DNA of 64,000 nucleotides from Congeria kusceri (lineage: Eukaryota > Mollusca > Bivalvia > Myida > Dreissenidae), in NCBI GenBank assembly GCA_027627225.1, contig JAPFQT010000079.1:372001-436000 (forward strand), written 5' to 3'. How positions within the stretch are numbered: the stretch's first letter is position 1; each line of letters opens with the position of its first letter. Shown one piece after another: positions 1 through 11,539 of this stretch. The position numbers and the translations under genes are program-made. Below the pieces are notes generated by a model that was not told the origin of the DNA, did no database searches, and was given only the letters and a program-made list of their open reading frames with translations.

Positions 1-23
1 TGTCTTGGGCAGAAACATGTCCA

Positions 24-351
24 TAAGGCGTAAACAGAATAATATATGTTTCGGGTTACCCGACCTACCCTAAAAAAATGCCCCGACCCAAGAACATTTT
101 TTGAGAGGGTCAGGTATTTTTTTTATTTTACTTTTTTCCAGTAATTATTTTTTTTTTGGATAAATGTTTTGTTTTGATAGAATCCACTTCAGAACATTGT
201 TTTATGATATTTGAGACATGTTTTGTATGTTCTTTCAGTGTTAGAATCTTTCAGTTGACCATTTACCAAAAATAAATAAATAATAATAATAATAATTCCC
301 TACCTACCTACCCTAATTTGTAACCTGAAACAAACATTTTTTTACGCCTAA
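24..351. mobile_element. MITE with TWAGGCGTAAA ends
   Basis: The left end reads TAAGGCGTAAA and the right end, read on the other strand, TTAGGCGTAAA. Both continue inwards into a similar block: GTTTC-GGTTAC, then ACCTACCCTA-like sequence. The 328-bp interior is T/A-rich with no ORF. This is the layout of a non-autonomous terminal-inverted-repeat DNA transposon. The target-site duplication is not clear. Confidence 0.6.
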
Positions 352-1345
352 GTTGTCATCCACTTTGAAGCCCAGAATCGCCAACATTTCAGAAAATCTA
401 ATAAAAGGACACCTCAAGTAATATGCATGCCCAATTTTAAAACTACCACCTAGCTGTTTCTGAGATGTTTCAAATAAAAAGAGCTGTCTGAGGACAGCCC
501 GCTGGACTATTCATACCTCTTGGGCAGAGTTTTGGGCCTTGGTGAGTGACCTTACATAATGACCCCAAAGACGTGTGAAGTTTTAATAGAAAATCTGACA
601 AGGCCACATGATATTTTACAGTTAAAAGCATCATCGTTGCATAATTAATGAGCATAAATAAATAATTAAACAACACACAAGTATTTATTTTTGAATTAAT
701 TCTGGAAAAGTGGACAGACAAAACAGCTCCCCTTGATCATTGTCCAGGAGAACTCAAATGTCAAATATGGCAAGTGGCCCTGGGGTTGCTCACCTGACTG
801 TAAACAGTGTCGCACTGACATACTGTCTCAGTCAAACACCCCATAAGTTCAAAATTGTTTTAGTAGCCATATCAAAATTATTTGAAGGAATTGGGTACAG
901 AGTCATCCAATGAATATTTACGTAAACTTATTTTGAAAAACAGCCTGTAGTTTTGGACAATCCGATTTTTTAAGTTATTTATTTATTTTTATTTTTTGGT
1001 GGAGGGCTTCTAGTTACAATGGCAACCAGACTTCTACATATATTCTATTGAATTGAAGGAATTTTGTAATGCACCATCACAAAAACATTCCTGCCAAGTT
1101 TGTTAAAAATGCAACAAGACATTTCAGACGTGGAGTTTTTTTAAGTCACTTGTTGTTGACGACGATGGATGGACCATGGACACCTCACAGTGACTGACTA
1201 CAATAGCTACAATGATATCATTATTACAGCTAGTAGTCTAGAGAGATTTATTGCTAGAACTTATAACATTATTTTGATTGGAACCTGACTCCTTACCAAT
1301 AAATTGTTTTTTTAGTTTTTGTAGAAAAATTAAAATAAAATATAC
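352..1345. other. No gene seen
   Basis: AT-rich sequence with poly-T runs. No splice-bounded ORF, RNA gene or repeat family recognised. Two minus-strand ORFs of 66-83 aa overlap this span without coding character. Confidence 0.5.
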
Positions 1346-1441
1346 CTCACACTGGTGAACCTTCTGTCCAGACCCTGACAGCATTGCAGTGGCAGGCCGA
1401 GAGGGATGTCTGTTGAATCGGTTAGCTGGTAAGGACATTCA
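1346..1441 (-). CDS. possible internal coding exon, unidentified
   Basis: On the minus strand the segment is bounded by an acceptor (TATATCAG) and a donor (GTATATT), is 96 nt (32 x 3) and has one open frame. That frame has 31 full codons, begins ECPYQLTD and contains CCQGLDRRF. GC content is well above the flanks. Both phases are 2, so the exon could be skipped without a frameshift. No family recognised, and no partner exon of matching phase is visible nearby. A chance ORF is a fair alternative. Confidence 0.3.
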
Positions 1442-1932
1442 CTGATATAACACTTTTAATCATAGAAACAGTTCAGATAAACTTTTTGCCTGTGCTAATG
1501 AATACTGTTCTCGGTTGTTGTTGTTAGTTTGACAATAAGCCTCCCATAGGGTCGGTGCTATAAACCTGTAATAAAATACAGGACAACATTGTTTTAACTA
1601 TAATTGTGTCAATGAATTATATTCAATACTCAACTATATTCAGTTATATCCAATAACAATAACTGACAAATCAAAAACATTTCTTTTTCGAAAACTGTTT
1701 TTAGAAAATACACTAAAATAACAATGAAGTCTAGTTTTCAAAACTACCATTTCATCTTTTAAATGAAGCAATTTTCAACACAGAAGATTGATATGCACAA
1801 GATGCACATGAATCATCATCATCAACATTAGATGTCTAATCTTTTATCACGGTATTTGTGTGTAATAAAAGAACTACGTTAAATGTTTACATTATTCTGG
1901 CTGCCAGCATCTACAGCTTTCTGGTCCAGCGA

Positions 1933-2091
1933 TCATTGAAATTCCAGACCATGCGTAGACTGACCAGATGGTCGCCTTCCTGCGGTCACTCCGGAGTTTG
2001 TACGGTTGTGTTCCTCCAAATGGCCTGACCAGCAGGCGTCAGAGTAGCGGACGAGCGCCAGGAACGGGCTAGACATTTCATCACGATGGTA
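1933..2091 (-). CDS. possible terminal coding exon, unidentified
   Basis: On the minus strand an acceptor (TTATCTTCAG) is followed in phase 0 by 52 codons and a TGA. The peptide starts YHRDEMSSPFLALVRYSD and ends GLEFQ. Local GC is clearly higher than in the surroundings. The phase would fit after exon 3 of the four-exon gene upstream (3926-7856) as an alternative last exon, but nothing else supports that. Another frame is partly open too, so frame choice is uncertain. Confidence 0.3.
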   Translation of the reverse strand, partial: YHRDEMSSPFLALVRYSDACWSGHLEEHNRTNSGVTAGRRPSGQSTHGLEFQ

Positions 2092-3054
2092 CTGAAGATA
2101 AGACATCATTGAACAAAAAAGTAGGTACAGTCGACTCCCTTACCTCGAAGTTGCCCTGACCAGCAAAAAAAATTAAGTTTTCGAAACTTTTAGCCATCCA
2201 GAAACATTTTCAGACATCATCTGTTGATTTGCGTCTGTTTCTCCCAAACCTCCAGACTGAAGAGTATTTAAACATGCAGACCGTTTTGGGTGACTGAGTG
2301 AAGAAACGTTTGGCTCAATTTAAGCTGTTCTTTGCATAGACTTGCAGTATTTATGGAAGAGTACATAACAAAATAATATGTATATGATAAACATTATAAC
2401 TCCTTCTGCTTTTGACTCGAATTGCCTGCAGTATTTCCACCAATATAATCTGCAATGAAGTTTTTCCACAAACCTTGTGCTTATTACCAGAAGTGGTAGA
2501 TTTAGGGAATCAATTTCAATCAGAACATAATATAGGGATGCGCACAAGTTTTGAAGCCAAATATCCTTTGTTCTCCACTGGACACTAGCCTGGACATTTT
2601 ATCCATTATTGACTTGACACGACTTCGCTACAGACACAATTTACGGAAGGAAAACTGAGACAAGGACCAGGACACACATTTAGAGCCATCAGAAAAGTCA
2701 AAACTTGAAAATTTGAGCCAAACAAAAGAAATTTATATGAACATATATTGCAAAACAATTGGTACTTAAAAGAAAATTTGAGCCAACAAGAATTTGCAAA
2801 TAGCAAGTTTCGACTAATACGGATTTGACTGAAATCACTGTAATTAGCAAATGCATTTATGTTTTTATGCTAATAGTTCTTTTGTTAATTCATTTAAGTC
2901 TCTGTGTAACCCTTTTATCAGTGAAGTATTGTAACAGTTCTACTATGTACAATGTCTACATGATTGTAGATTCGCAGTGGTGTAGGTGTCTGCCTTCTTA
3001 TCTTGTAATTGTGAGTTCAATGTAAAAATGATGCAAATGTGACATAAACGCTTA
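2092..3054. other. No gene seen
   Basis: AT-rich spacer. The short ORFs here (66-75 aa, both strands) are rich in F, L, Y and C, as expected from random AT-rich DNA. Confidence 0.5.
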
Positions 3055-3830
3055 AAGCCCTTTCACACCAGAGCCTGTCCTTACCACGTCAACCACATCC
3101 TGAGAGGGCATGCCTTTGACGTGTTGAGGACCGAGGAATATGCATCAGGGACCTGGTTATGTCTTGTGGGCGTGGAGGATGTGGGGCAGTTTTGAGCTTG
3201 CACAAAACTTGCGCAGTGAGAACGAGGAAAATCAAGGACGTGTGGACCATTTAATGACGCACATGTATTAGTGACAGGTGAAGCGCGTTTATGACATACT
3301 ATTGACGCAGCATGGACTTCATGAATGTAATACCTACGTGGGGACTTCTCTGGCAGTGTTTGTGCTATGCATCTGCAACGCGCCCATTTGGACATCTCTG
3401 CATCACCATAAAGACATCAGGACTGCTACAGGTCAGTATCAGGTCCATGTAAGCTTTCACCATGAAGTCATTACTGTGCATTTCCTATGTATGTAGTGCG
3501 TCAGCACTGCATCAGTGATGGGTCAATACTAAGTCTGTTTGAAACATAAAATGGTGCCAAAATTCGACTAAGAAAATAATGATATACGATTGAGCGTGGG
3601 CACATATTTATAGGACAAGGTTGACGTGGGTATGGCGTATGTTTAGTGTGATACTAGTGGCGTACAGTATTCTAAGACGTGCCGGATACGCAGAAGCTGT
3701 GCTGTATGAACTGATTTGACGTGAAGCACAAGGGATGATGTGCGTGGCAAGGTATTAGTGTTAACCGCCCGGTCATGTTGAGGACCTTGTGTAATTAGTA
3801 CTGACATACTCTGGTGTGATAGCACCAATA
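3055..3830. mobile_element. possible MITE with CACACCAGAG ends
   Basis: The left end contains TTTCACACCAGAGCCTGTCC and the right end, on the other strand, ATCACACCAGAGTATGTCAG. The shared core is CACACCAGAG. The interior is richer in GACGTG-like words than the flanks. Outer ends and target duplication are not resolved, and the similarity is short, so this is tentative. Confidence 0.35.
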
Positions 3831-3925
3831 CTTACAGATCCGTATTAACCAACTGGGCTATTACAGTTCTTCCTCCCAGTCACAATCCTGGCATTTGAGG
3901 GGGGGGGGGGGAACAGGCAGTGCCT

Positions 3926-6900
3926 TCAGGTAAGGAAGTACTGGTCACGCTCCTCCTTCTGCCTGTCCTCACTGTCATCCTCCTCCTTCTCCTCCTCATC
4001 CTCATCATCATCTGGTGCTGGAGTGCTCCATGCTGGACCCTGCTTCTTGGCCTGTAAGTAGATGGATATCTGACTAGTCATCGTCATCAAACATTGTGCA
4101 ATAGCATTAATAGTTCATTTCAGTTTGGCGGGACATTTATACCAGAGCTAATCATCATCATCATCAACATCATCCTCATCATCCGCGTTAGCAACAGCAA
4201 TAATGGTACATTACAGATTTTGGGACATTACTACTAGAAGCAATCAAATCATTTAATAATTTGCATATAATAATCAACATTTTTTATCATAATCATTATT
4301 AACAGTTTTGTTGTAGTCATATGAAAATTTTAAATTATTATTCTGTTAACAATTTGGTCTAGTATTGCTCAATAACCATGTTTAGATACCAGTACCTATA
4401 GCTTGGACAAATTACCCGGCACTCGTGAACTCTATTACCATAATTTATTGCTTGAATTATTTCCTCTATAATTCTACAAGATTTTGTCTGTGCATGTGTT
4501 TCACATATTTATGAGACAATAACTGTATTTTAAGTGGAAAACTCTTAGATCCATTTTTGAAGTGCAACGATAAATCATTCTAAGCACTTGAGGTCTGGGT
4601 GTGGGCTCGAGAGGAGGTGCAGCCTTATCTTCACAACCGACAGCCCTCACTCCCCACACACCCAGTAGGACCCCTGGGCTTTCCAGCTCTGCCACCTCAG
4701 GGCCTGTTTGTTGCAGATCAGCAGCCAGTACAATGCCGTCCAGTAATCTTGCACAGTTAAGCATAAGTTACATGATTACATCGGATTTAAAAAGAAAAGT
4801 AATTGATTATTTGACTGAACGTAAATAGCAGTCTGTTCTCAGTCTAGAAACACAAAAATACCTTGAATATTCATTAAAGAACATTGCAAATCTAAATCAA
4901 AACAAACATGACTCATCTCATTTTTATATAATTCCATAGTCTGGTAATCTTGCGCACTTTTGATAATGTTGCCTTTAATTCAAAATGTAATAGTATGGCA
5001 TCCAATTCATATCAAACAAACATTATAATTACTTTCCAGCTCTGCCCCCTCTGCGCCTGTTTGTTGGAGTTGACCGCCTTCAGGTCAGCACCAGTGGAGG
5101 TCGTTGGGACACCAGTACACCACCTGTATGCTCTCGGCGCCACACACGGGGCACTTTCTGGGGCTACTCCTGTTGGCTGGCATCTGAAACAGAAGTTACA
5201 TGTTGGCATTGTAGAAACAATACTGAAGTACACTGGCATTGTTGTTGTTGTTGTATGGGTGTTGGAGTTTTTTTTACCAAGTGACAACCATTTCTAACAA
5301 AACAACATGGTGGCATTGTACAAGAACATTTACATATAATTATTGGTTTGGTAATAATGGATTTTAGTAGGTGTTTGATGTTTTAAAATGTTTAACAACA
5401 CATCCCAAATATACTTTGTGCAGATGCTTTCACTTCAGAGACAATTCCTAGGAATGAGTTACCAAAGGCTCCTGTGTTTGACCAACAAACAGAAACTAAT
5501 GCTGATCAACTTCATTTCTCTTCAAGCATTTATGTGAGGAATATACTTATACTGGTAATATTCAATATAACATTCATTTAAACAGTGTTTGTATTTGTTT
5601 TATCACTTAGTTTTCTAGCACAACGAGTCTGCCAATATTCAGCTACTTTTTATATGGGCAATATTGGCGTGGCCCAACCGGCAAAGCACCATAACTGTGG
5701 TGGAAAGTTGGCCCTATTTGTGTATAGGCAAAGCACCATAACTGTGGTGGACAGTTGGCCCTATTTGTGTATAGAGTAGTGGTGGACAGTTGGCCCTATT
5801 TGTGTATAGAGTAGTGGTGGACAGTTGGCCCGATTTGTGTATAGAGTAGTGGTGGACAGTTGGCCCTATTTGTGTATAGAGTAGTGGTGGACAGTTGGCC
5901 CTATTTGTGTATAGAGTAGTGGTGGACAGTTGGCCCTATTTGTGTATAGAGTAGCAACAGGATTTTGGTCGCTACTTTGATGCGCTGAAATGGCATGGTT
6001 AGCATAAATATTTCTTCATAAAATTTACATACCTGCAAAGAGAATTTATTCCTCAATAATGTTTCATAAATATTTGTACGATAACGCTTCCCTTTTGGAT
6101 GCAACACCGATTTAAACCTACACACTACTGCATTTTTGAAACACTTCCTGCTGTCCTGGAAATTTATGAAATTTGTTCACGACTTAAAGTGCCTTTTGGC
6201 AATGAGACATTACAGCGAATTTAGCCCAAGCTAAAAAAGTAGCACTGAATTTGTGACAAACATCGCATTTATTAGACTATTAGTTTCATTTATTAGACTA
6301 TTAGTTTTCTTACTTACTTTGCCATGCCTTGGGTATTAATGCGATACAGTTGCAGGTCGATGTTAACTGATAGCAGGAAGGCTGCTTCTCTTCAAGCCAG
6401 GTCATGTTCTGTGATACCGTGACTGTGTAGTTCCCATTCCTGGTCTCCTGGGTTTTCTCAATGACTTTGTACTGTAATTTACATTAATTTATATTTTTAT
6501 AGTCTGAACAGTATAGCTACTACTTAAATATAAATAAAGCCAAAACTCCATTTGCGACAGCAAGAGAAAACTCTTAGCAGCCCGCGGTCCTTTATTTATT
6601 GCAAGTGACCAATTGCCAAAAAAACAACACAGCACATCACAAAATCACAAAACAAACACAAAACACACATGAATATAACTGGGGTCACTGCCTTGGAATG
6701 GTCAATGCAAAGCATTGGGGGTTTAAACCAGTTCCATGGGTGCCAAACCTCCCACTTAGCCCAGAATTATTCACTTAAAAGGCACATGTACATAATACTA
6801 CATGGAAACAAAACAGACAAAAATACCACAAAAATGAAAAATGAATAACACTGGGGTCACCGCCTTGGAACGGTCAATGCAGAAACACATTGGGGGTTTA

Positions 6901-7856
6901 AACCGGTTTACGGGCGCCCGAACCTCACACTTGACCCAGAATTATTCACAAAACATGTAAGTGTAAATAAAAATTAACCGCATAGCATCGCAAATCAAAC
7001 AGCAATAAAAGAAAATACTATTTAATTTAATTACCATTACCATGGCTAGATGCAAACCCGAGTAGCAGAATTGCAACTTTCTGAGACACAATGAAATGAA
7101 ACAAAAAACAAGTATCAACTACATCTCGTCTTTCTATAAAAAGCTTTAAAGACATGGCATCATATAGTTCAATTTTCAGATAATCGTCATGCAATTTCAG
7201 GAAGAAGCCGTATTGTTGGGTGTAAAAAGCCAGATAACATAGCTTTGTCGTATATGTTTATTTTAAACTGAATAAAACTTCATAAACATCTCTACATCTT
7301 CCTGCCAAACCATATTGAAAAAAATAATTTAACTTAATGAACGTGGGTGTTAAAACCAGTGTTTAAAATTGGAAATGCTGTAAAATATTAAATAAAAGGG
7401 CACGATATATCCTAGATGACTTCGTCACAAAGATTGTAAAAATATTTATATGATGACATAATCCAGAAACGCGCAATGCACCGATGACATCATAATTTTA
7501 AAACGCAAAGAAATTAAAGCTACTTATCTACTATTTTAAAACAACCAAATGAAAACGATTAAAACTTGTGACTTGTGTATGTTTCACTGTCTTAATGTGC
7601 TGACTACAGTATGGTTGGAAGGCAACAATCATAGTTCAGGTGATTAAACAACACTGAACCAGATGTCAGTTGATGTGATATTAAGATGTTTGTGTATGGG
7701 TCACGATTTAAAATAAAACCCAAATTGCTCTTTTTTGGCTAAAATGTGACAGTTATTGCAAAACCATGAGAGTTAGTCATCTTACAGTCAATTTCAAAAT
7801 GACCGAAGTTCTTTGTGAATTTCATTAGGACATCTTACCAGCGACATACCGGCCAT
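3926..7856 (-). CDS. four-exon gene, 127-aa unidentified protein with acidic C-terminus
   Basis: Proposed minus-strand exons: 7856-7839 (ATG in CACATGG context, 6 codons, donor GTAAGA), 6471-6318 (acceptor TTACAG, donor GTAAGTAAG, 51 codons + 1 nt), 4747-4662 (2 nt + 28 codons, donor GTGTGT), 4051-3926 (acceptor TTACAG, 41 codons, TGA). Phases 0/0, 1/1 and 0/0 agree, giving 384 nt. Exon 2 starts YKVIEKTQETRNGNYTVTV, has two N-x-T sites and four Cys. Exon 3 is Trp-rich (ALYWLLICNKQALRW). Exon 4 is an acidic tail (PDDDEDEEEKEEDDSEDRQ) ending YFLT. No signal peptide or known domain is visible. A possible 5' UTR exon segment reaches 7971 and holds a 16-codon upstream ORF. Exon 3 is the weakest: its acceptor has a poor pyrimidine tract. 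I do not recognise the family. Confidence 0.5.
5033..5183 (-). pseudogene. decayed duplicate of exon 3 of the four-exon gene
   Basis: On the minus strand the segment lies between an acceptor (CTGTTTCAG) and a donor (GTAATT). Its downstream part matches the 4662-4747 exon: AACAAACAGGC, then a gap-free GGCAGAGCTGGAAA. One frame with strong GC3 bias reads KCPVCGAESIQVVYWCPND and hits a TGA; the rest of the homologous frame is shifted by one base. Two CxxC-like pairs suggest a former zinc-binding fold, but this is inference. Its phases do not fit the flanking exons, so it is likely a tandem exon copy that has decayed. Confidence 0.45.
5681..5954 (+). repeat. 35-bp minisatellite
   Basis: About six near-identical 35-bp units (GTGGTGGACAGTTGGCCCTA followed by TTTGTGTATAGAGTA) occupy 5744-5954. 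Two longer precursor-like units carrying GCAAAGCACCATAACT precede them from 5681. One unit has CCCG for CCCT. Confidence 0.9.
6590..6960. repeat. two direct copies of a ~170-bp repeat
   Basis: Blocks at about 6679-6775 and 6848-6954 share GGGGTCAC-GCCTTGGAA-GGTCAATGCA, then CATTGGGGGTTTAAACC, and end CCCAGAATTATTCAC. They lie about 170 bp apart, separated by AC-rich spacer. The second copy contains GGGCGCCCGAAC, which resembles a tRNA-Lys primer site, but it sits inside the unit, so no LTR structure follows. Confidence 0.7.
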
Positions 7857-8040
7857 GTGGAGTGACAGGTTGAGTCCATTCCACCATCATACTGACCTTA
7901 CATTCCTGATGTATTCAGTCCTTATTGTAAGGGGGTCCCTGTAAAGTCCCTACTTCCTGTTCCATGTTCCTCTGAAAGTGATAATTTATTTATTAAACAT
8001 GGGATAGGCAACATATTGTAGTGTTCGTGTGTGAGAACCA

Positions 8041-8116
8041 GCCACCTGGTTAGCACGTATAATGGAGTGTCATGTTAGTGTTCCGGCCATCGTGGGTTTG
8101 AGCCCCGCACTTTCCC
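8041..8116 (+). promoter_or_regulatory. tRNA-like pol III promoter region in left LTR of TRIM 1
   Basis: A degenerate A-box region (GGTTAGCACGTATAATGGAG) and a B-box (GTGGGTTTGAGCCCC) in tRNA order and spacing. This copy keeps about 17 nt between the boxes that the right LTR has lost. Confidence 0.6.
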
Positions 8117-8222
8117 TCCCAGGTTTACTGCAATGGTGTCAGGAGTACAAGGCAGGAGTGCCTGGGGTTGGCCTAAAAGATTAATGAGTGGTGGAGAGTA
8201 GTGTGCGTGGGTAAGAACCAGC

Positions 8223-8272
8223 CGCCCGGTTAGTTCAGATGGTAGAGTGCCATCGTGGGTTTGAGCCCCACA
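8223..8272 (+). promoter_or_regulatory. tRNA-like pol III promoter region in right LTR of TRIM 1
   Basis: The A-box TAGTTCAGATGGTAGAG is an excellent tRNA D-arm match. The B-box GTGGGTTTGAGCCCC follows after only a few bases, so the anticodon arm is missing. Confidence 0.65.
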
Positions 8273-8308
8273 CCAAGTGCACTTTTTCTCCCAGGTTTAC
8301 TATGATAT

Positions 8309-9335
8309 TCATTTTGTACATACCTAGGGCCATGTTGGAGCATCGACACACTTGGATGTAAATTTTATTGCAACATGTTCACATTAACTATTTAATTTTG
8401 GGAGGTGAAAGTTGCGACCAAAATCCTGTTGGAACAACATAAAATAAGGACAACTTCCCACCACAGAAATGGATGGTCTTTCTGCAATACAGCCCATCAG
8501 GCAAATTGTGCCTATAAACAAATAAAAATGCAGACCCGTTGCTGACAATTTAAAAGTGCTCTTGCCAAAGTGTATGTGAAACAAATCTAGGGGGGAACAA
8601 TTTTATCCTAGAAAGCCACTAGGAGCATTTTTCAGAATATATGAGACTATATTTAACTTTATTGCCAGCTGTATTTAGGCTTATTTTATATTTAGCTCTC
8701 CTGCTTTTGGCAGGTATTGTGTTCGTCATCATCGTCGTCATACATTTTAGTTTTAACATAGAGGCCAAAACATTTCACGAATGTTCAAGATATTCGCATA
8801 CAAAATGTTTGTGTTGCCTGACCATTTTTTCATTACTGGTTGAGTAACACGACTGGTTTTCGGATGCGTTAATTCAAACTGCTTTTGTTTGGTTTAATTT
8901 CAAACAATGAATATGTGAAAGACCAATCTCAAGTTTAACATATTAACCGCCGTAGACTCGTAGTAACAACAAAGAACACTGACAATATAAATAGATTTTT
9001 TGTATTTTATCATAATGAAGCCACGGCCGGGATTCAAACCATTTACCTAGAAAACATCTCTGGACGGGATTTTTCTGACCAAACGTTTGTTTGAAAACTT
9101 GAATGTTTTTGGCTGATTTAATTCTGAAGTAACAGTGCTGAAGTCATTTTTGTATTTCTTATATACACTTACAGATGTACAATGAAAATTAAACTAATTA
9201 AATTAAGTATGATCCAGTCACAACAACAATTACATTTAATATTATAATGTGAACTTTTGCACTTTATTCATACACATATTGTTTTTGATTGGGGTCAATC
9301 AATGCCAATTAATAGTTTCTTAACAACCCTTGTCC
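8309..9335. other. No gene seen
   Basis: AT-rich. An ORF at 8641-8847 is strongly hydrophobic, but T-rich DNA gives that by chance. A lone B-box-like motif (minus strand, GGTTTGAATCCCGGCC, about 9029-9044) may be a SINE remnant. Confidence 0.4.
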
Positions 9336-9415
9336 TCTTGACGGAGAATCGCATTGCACCTTCATTATTTCACAAGGCGTCTCATCCCACTATACCACTG
9401 TGAGCTACTTAATTT
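9336..9415 (-). repeat. tRNA-like SINE fragment
   Basis: The minus strand reads TAGCTCACAGTGGTATAGTG, an A-box-like D arm, followed about 40 nt later by a degenerate B-box (GCGATTCTCC). No partner LTR or tail found. Confidence 0.35.
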
Positions 9416-9635
9416 ACATGAACAATATTACAAACTCTTTTATTATAATGTTATTGCCCAAATGCTGCATCGATCAATTAAGGATTTTGATTTTAACTGT
9501 TACCATGACTATACGGCTAGTCTTTAGACTATAGTCAGGGCTGTTTTATTGTCAGGTTGTAAAAACAACCCTGTGTGTTGATGTTTATGACATGCAATTA
9601 AGGAATAAAAATGGATAAAACTTTTAACGAGTTTA

Positions 9636-9780
9636 AAGTGATCTGGTCCAATTACTAAACCCCAATAAATGGGCTAAAAAGTGATCTGGTCCAATACCTA
9701 AACCCCAATAAATGGGCCAAAAAGTGATCTGGTCCAATACCTAATCCCTAATAAATGGGCCAAAAAGTGATCTGGTCTGA
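9636..9780 (+). repeat. 43-bp tandem repeat
   Basis: GTGATCTGGTCC starts at 9638, 9681, 9724 and 9767, an exact 43-bp period. Each of the first three units ends AATAAATGGGC; the fourth is partial. Confidence 0.9.
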
Positions 9781-9789
9781 CTGGCATCG

Positions 9790-10745
9790 ACGGGCCCAGT
9801 GAAAGGTATCTCACTGTTCGACCAGGTCTTACAAATGTATTTATTATCAACTCAAAAGGCTGCGAAATGTGACAGATTAACTATAGCCGCACAAGTTGGG
9901 CTACATATTTATCACAAATCACATGTGCCATTAGATGAGAAATGACCAGTCGCATGCACACAATTATTTCGGATTTTAGACATTAACACAAAAATAACAT
10001 TGTTCAAACACAATGTGTTTTATTCATTTACATTTAAAACTTTGTAAGAAACTGTCATTAATGACCTGCATTACCCACGTGCCAGTTGTTACGTTGAGTT
10101 CTTATTTTTCAACTTTCCCCTGTCAAAATATCCGCCATTGCTACAACAACAACACAATAGGGTCAAGACGGTCCAATTCTATTAGTCGTTAAGGTAACAG
10201 TCGTTGTGAAAAAATCAAAGCGCTGAATACACTCAAGTTGTTCGTTTCTACGTAACACAGGGCATTACCCAGTTTTCAAACGTTTATAGCAACAGAAATT
10301 TAAACCAAACAGAGCAGTTTCGAAAAATATTTTTTTGACTTTGTATAAACTAAAATCTGTCTACAGTTTTTAATAAAATCAATGACTTTTATAACATTCA
10401 TTTATTGAAACAGGGACCTATAAAATATGTCCCTGATTGAAACTGTTAGTGCACTGTGCGCTTATATTTAAATAAAATTTAATAACATAACGTCAGATGA
10501 AACTTATCGATTCGTCTAAATAATTTATCTAAATTGGCACATAAGACCCATGTGTTATGTTTTGCAGAATGTTTCGCAAACATGTTTAATATACAGTAGT
10601 ATTAAAATTTTATATTATAACCAGTAAATAAATTTAAACTGTATGCGACCCCTTAATTAAGTTATCTGCGCGGAGGTTGAATGCGGTTAAGTACATAGCT
10701 TTGACGTTCGACTTCATCCTCTGTGTATGGAATGAGGAGCCAGAC
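9790..10745. other. No gene seen
   Basis: AT-rich spacer with no ORF over 60 codons and no recognised repeat. Confidence 0.5.
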
Positions 10746-10747
10746 CT

Positions 10748-11040
10748 TTAATTTTAGTATATGCTTTTCAGTGAAATATCGAAGTTTATTGGTGAAATAA
10801 AATTGTATATTTTCACTGTTTGAGCATATATAAATATGCTATAAAATATAAGATTTTATATTTTCACTGCAGTTAAAATGTAACATAAAACGATCTATTT
10901 TTCCATAAATAGCATCGATCTACAAGTAGTGGTTTACAACCCTTGGCATGTTATATACATCTATAGTATGAACATGCACGTGTTTACATCAAACACATTA
11001 TAAAATTCAACAAAATTATAATTTACCGACAACAACTCAC
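10748..11040 (+). repeat. dispersed repeat, inverted partner at 37200-37455
   Basis: Shares TATATGCTTTTCAGTGAAAT, CTATTTTTCCA-AAATAGCAT, AGTGGTTTACAACCCTTGGC and a long AT-rich stretch with the minus strand of 37200-37455. Repeated TATTTTCACTG words occur inside. Class unknown. Confidence 0.75.
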
Positions 11041-11539
11041 AAAATATGGTTCCGAGGTGGCGCTTAATACAAGTAGCAAGGAAGAAAAAAAGCACATGGG
11101 TCGGTTATATACAATTTGACGATATAAGACCCCTTTAAAAAGTCAGTAAATGTATTGTAATTTGGAAACAATTATTGTTTTCAACAATGTAGGTAAAGAG
11201 AAGTAGTCATAGCGCACATCAAAACGTAAGGACTTTTATAAAACGTGCCATGATGGAAGTTGAACCACATCATTAATTATTTTGCAAATACCTAATATTT
11301 ACAACAATAATTTTATTAATGACATAAAGTTATTGTTTTCGAAATGTATTCATTACTGCATTAGCAATAACATTGGTTTGCGGTAAATCAAAGAGACCTT
11401 TATGCATTTTCATGCGAGAGGTGGAGCAAAAGCCATGGAGGTGGCACTTAGAACCAGAGGTGATTGCAAGGCAGACACTTACACATTTAATCACTGCGAA
11501 CTTGTAACAGCTTTGGCTAAGGCCATTCTGTTTTTATAA

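Larger units (their letters stand above)
8013..8308 (+). mobile_element. TRIM-like miniature LTR element 1 (tRNA-like LTRs)
   Basis: Body 8017-8304 (288 bp) with a 4-bp target duplication ATAT at 8013-8016 and 8305-8308. Left LTR 8017-8132 (TGTAGTG...ACTGCA), right LTR 8197-8304 (first bases AGTAGTG, last bases mutated). The primer site TGGTGTCAGGAGT at 8134-8146 has one mismatch to the 3' end expected for tRNA-Leu. A purine tract (about 8183-8196) precedes the right LTR. The internal region is about 64 bp with no ORF, so the element must have been mobilised by another retrotransposon. The right-LTR ends have drifted, so the exact end is inferred. Confidence 0.7.

Noticed and set aside
6925..6945. 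tRNA-Lys primer site (GGGCGCCCGAAC) of another LTR element
   Set aside because: It lies inside a repeated unit, not after an LTR, and the sister copy has it mutated; no LTR pair flanks it.
8641..8847. Small membrane protein gene
   Set aside because: Hydrophobicity follows from T-rich codons; no start context, splice sites or homology.
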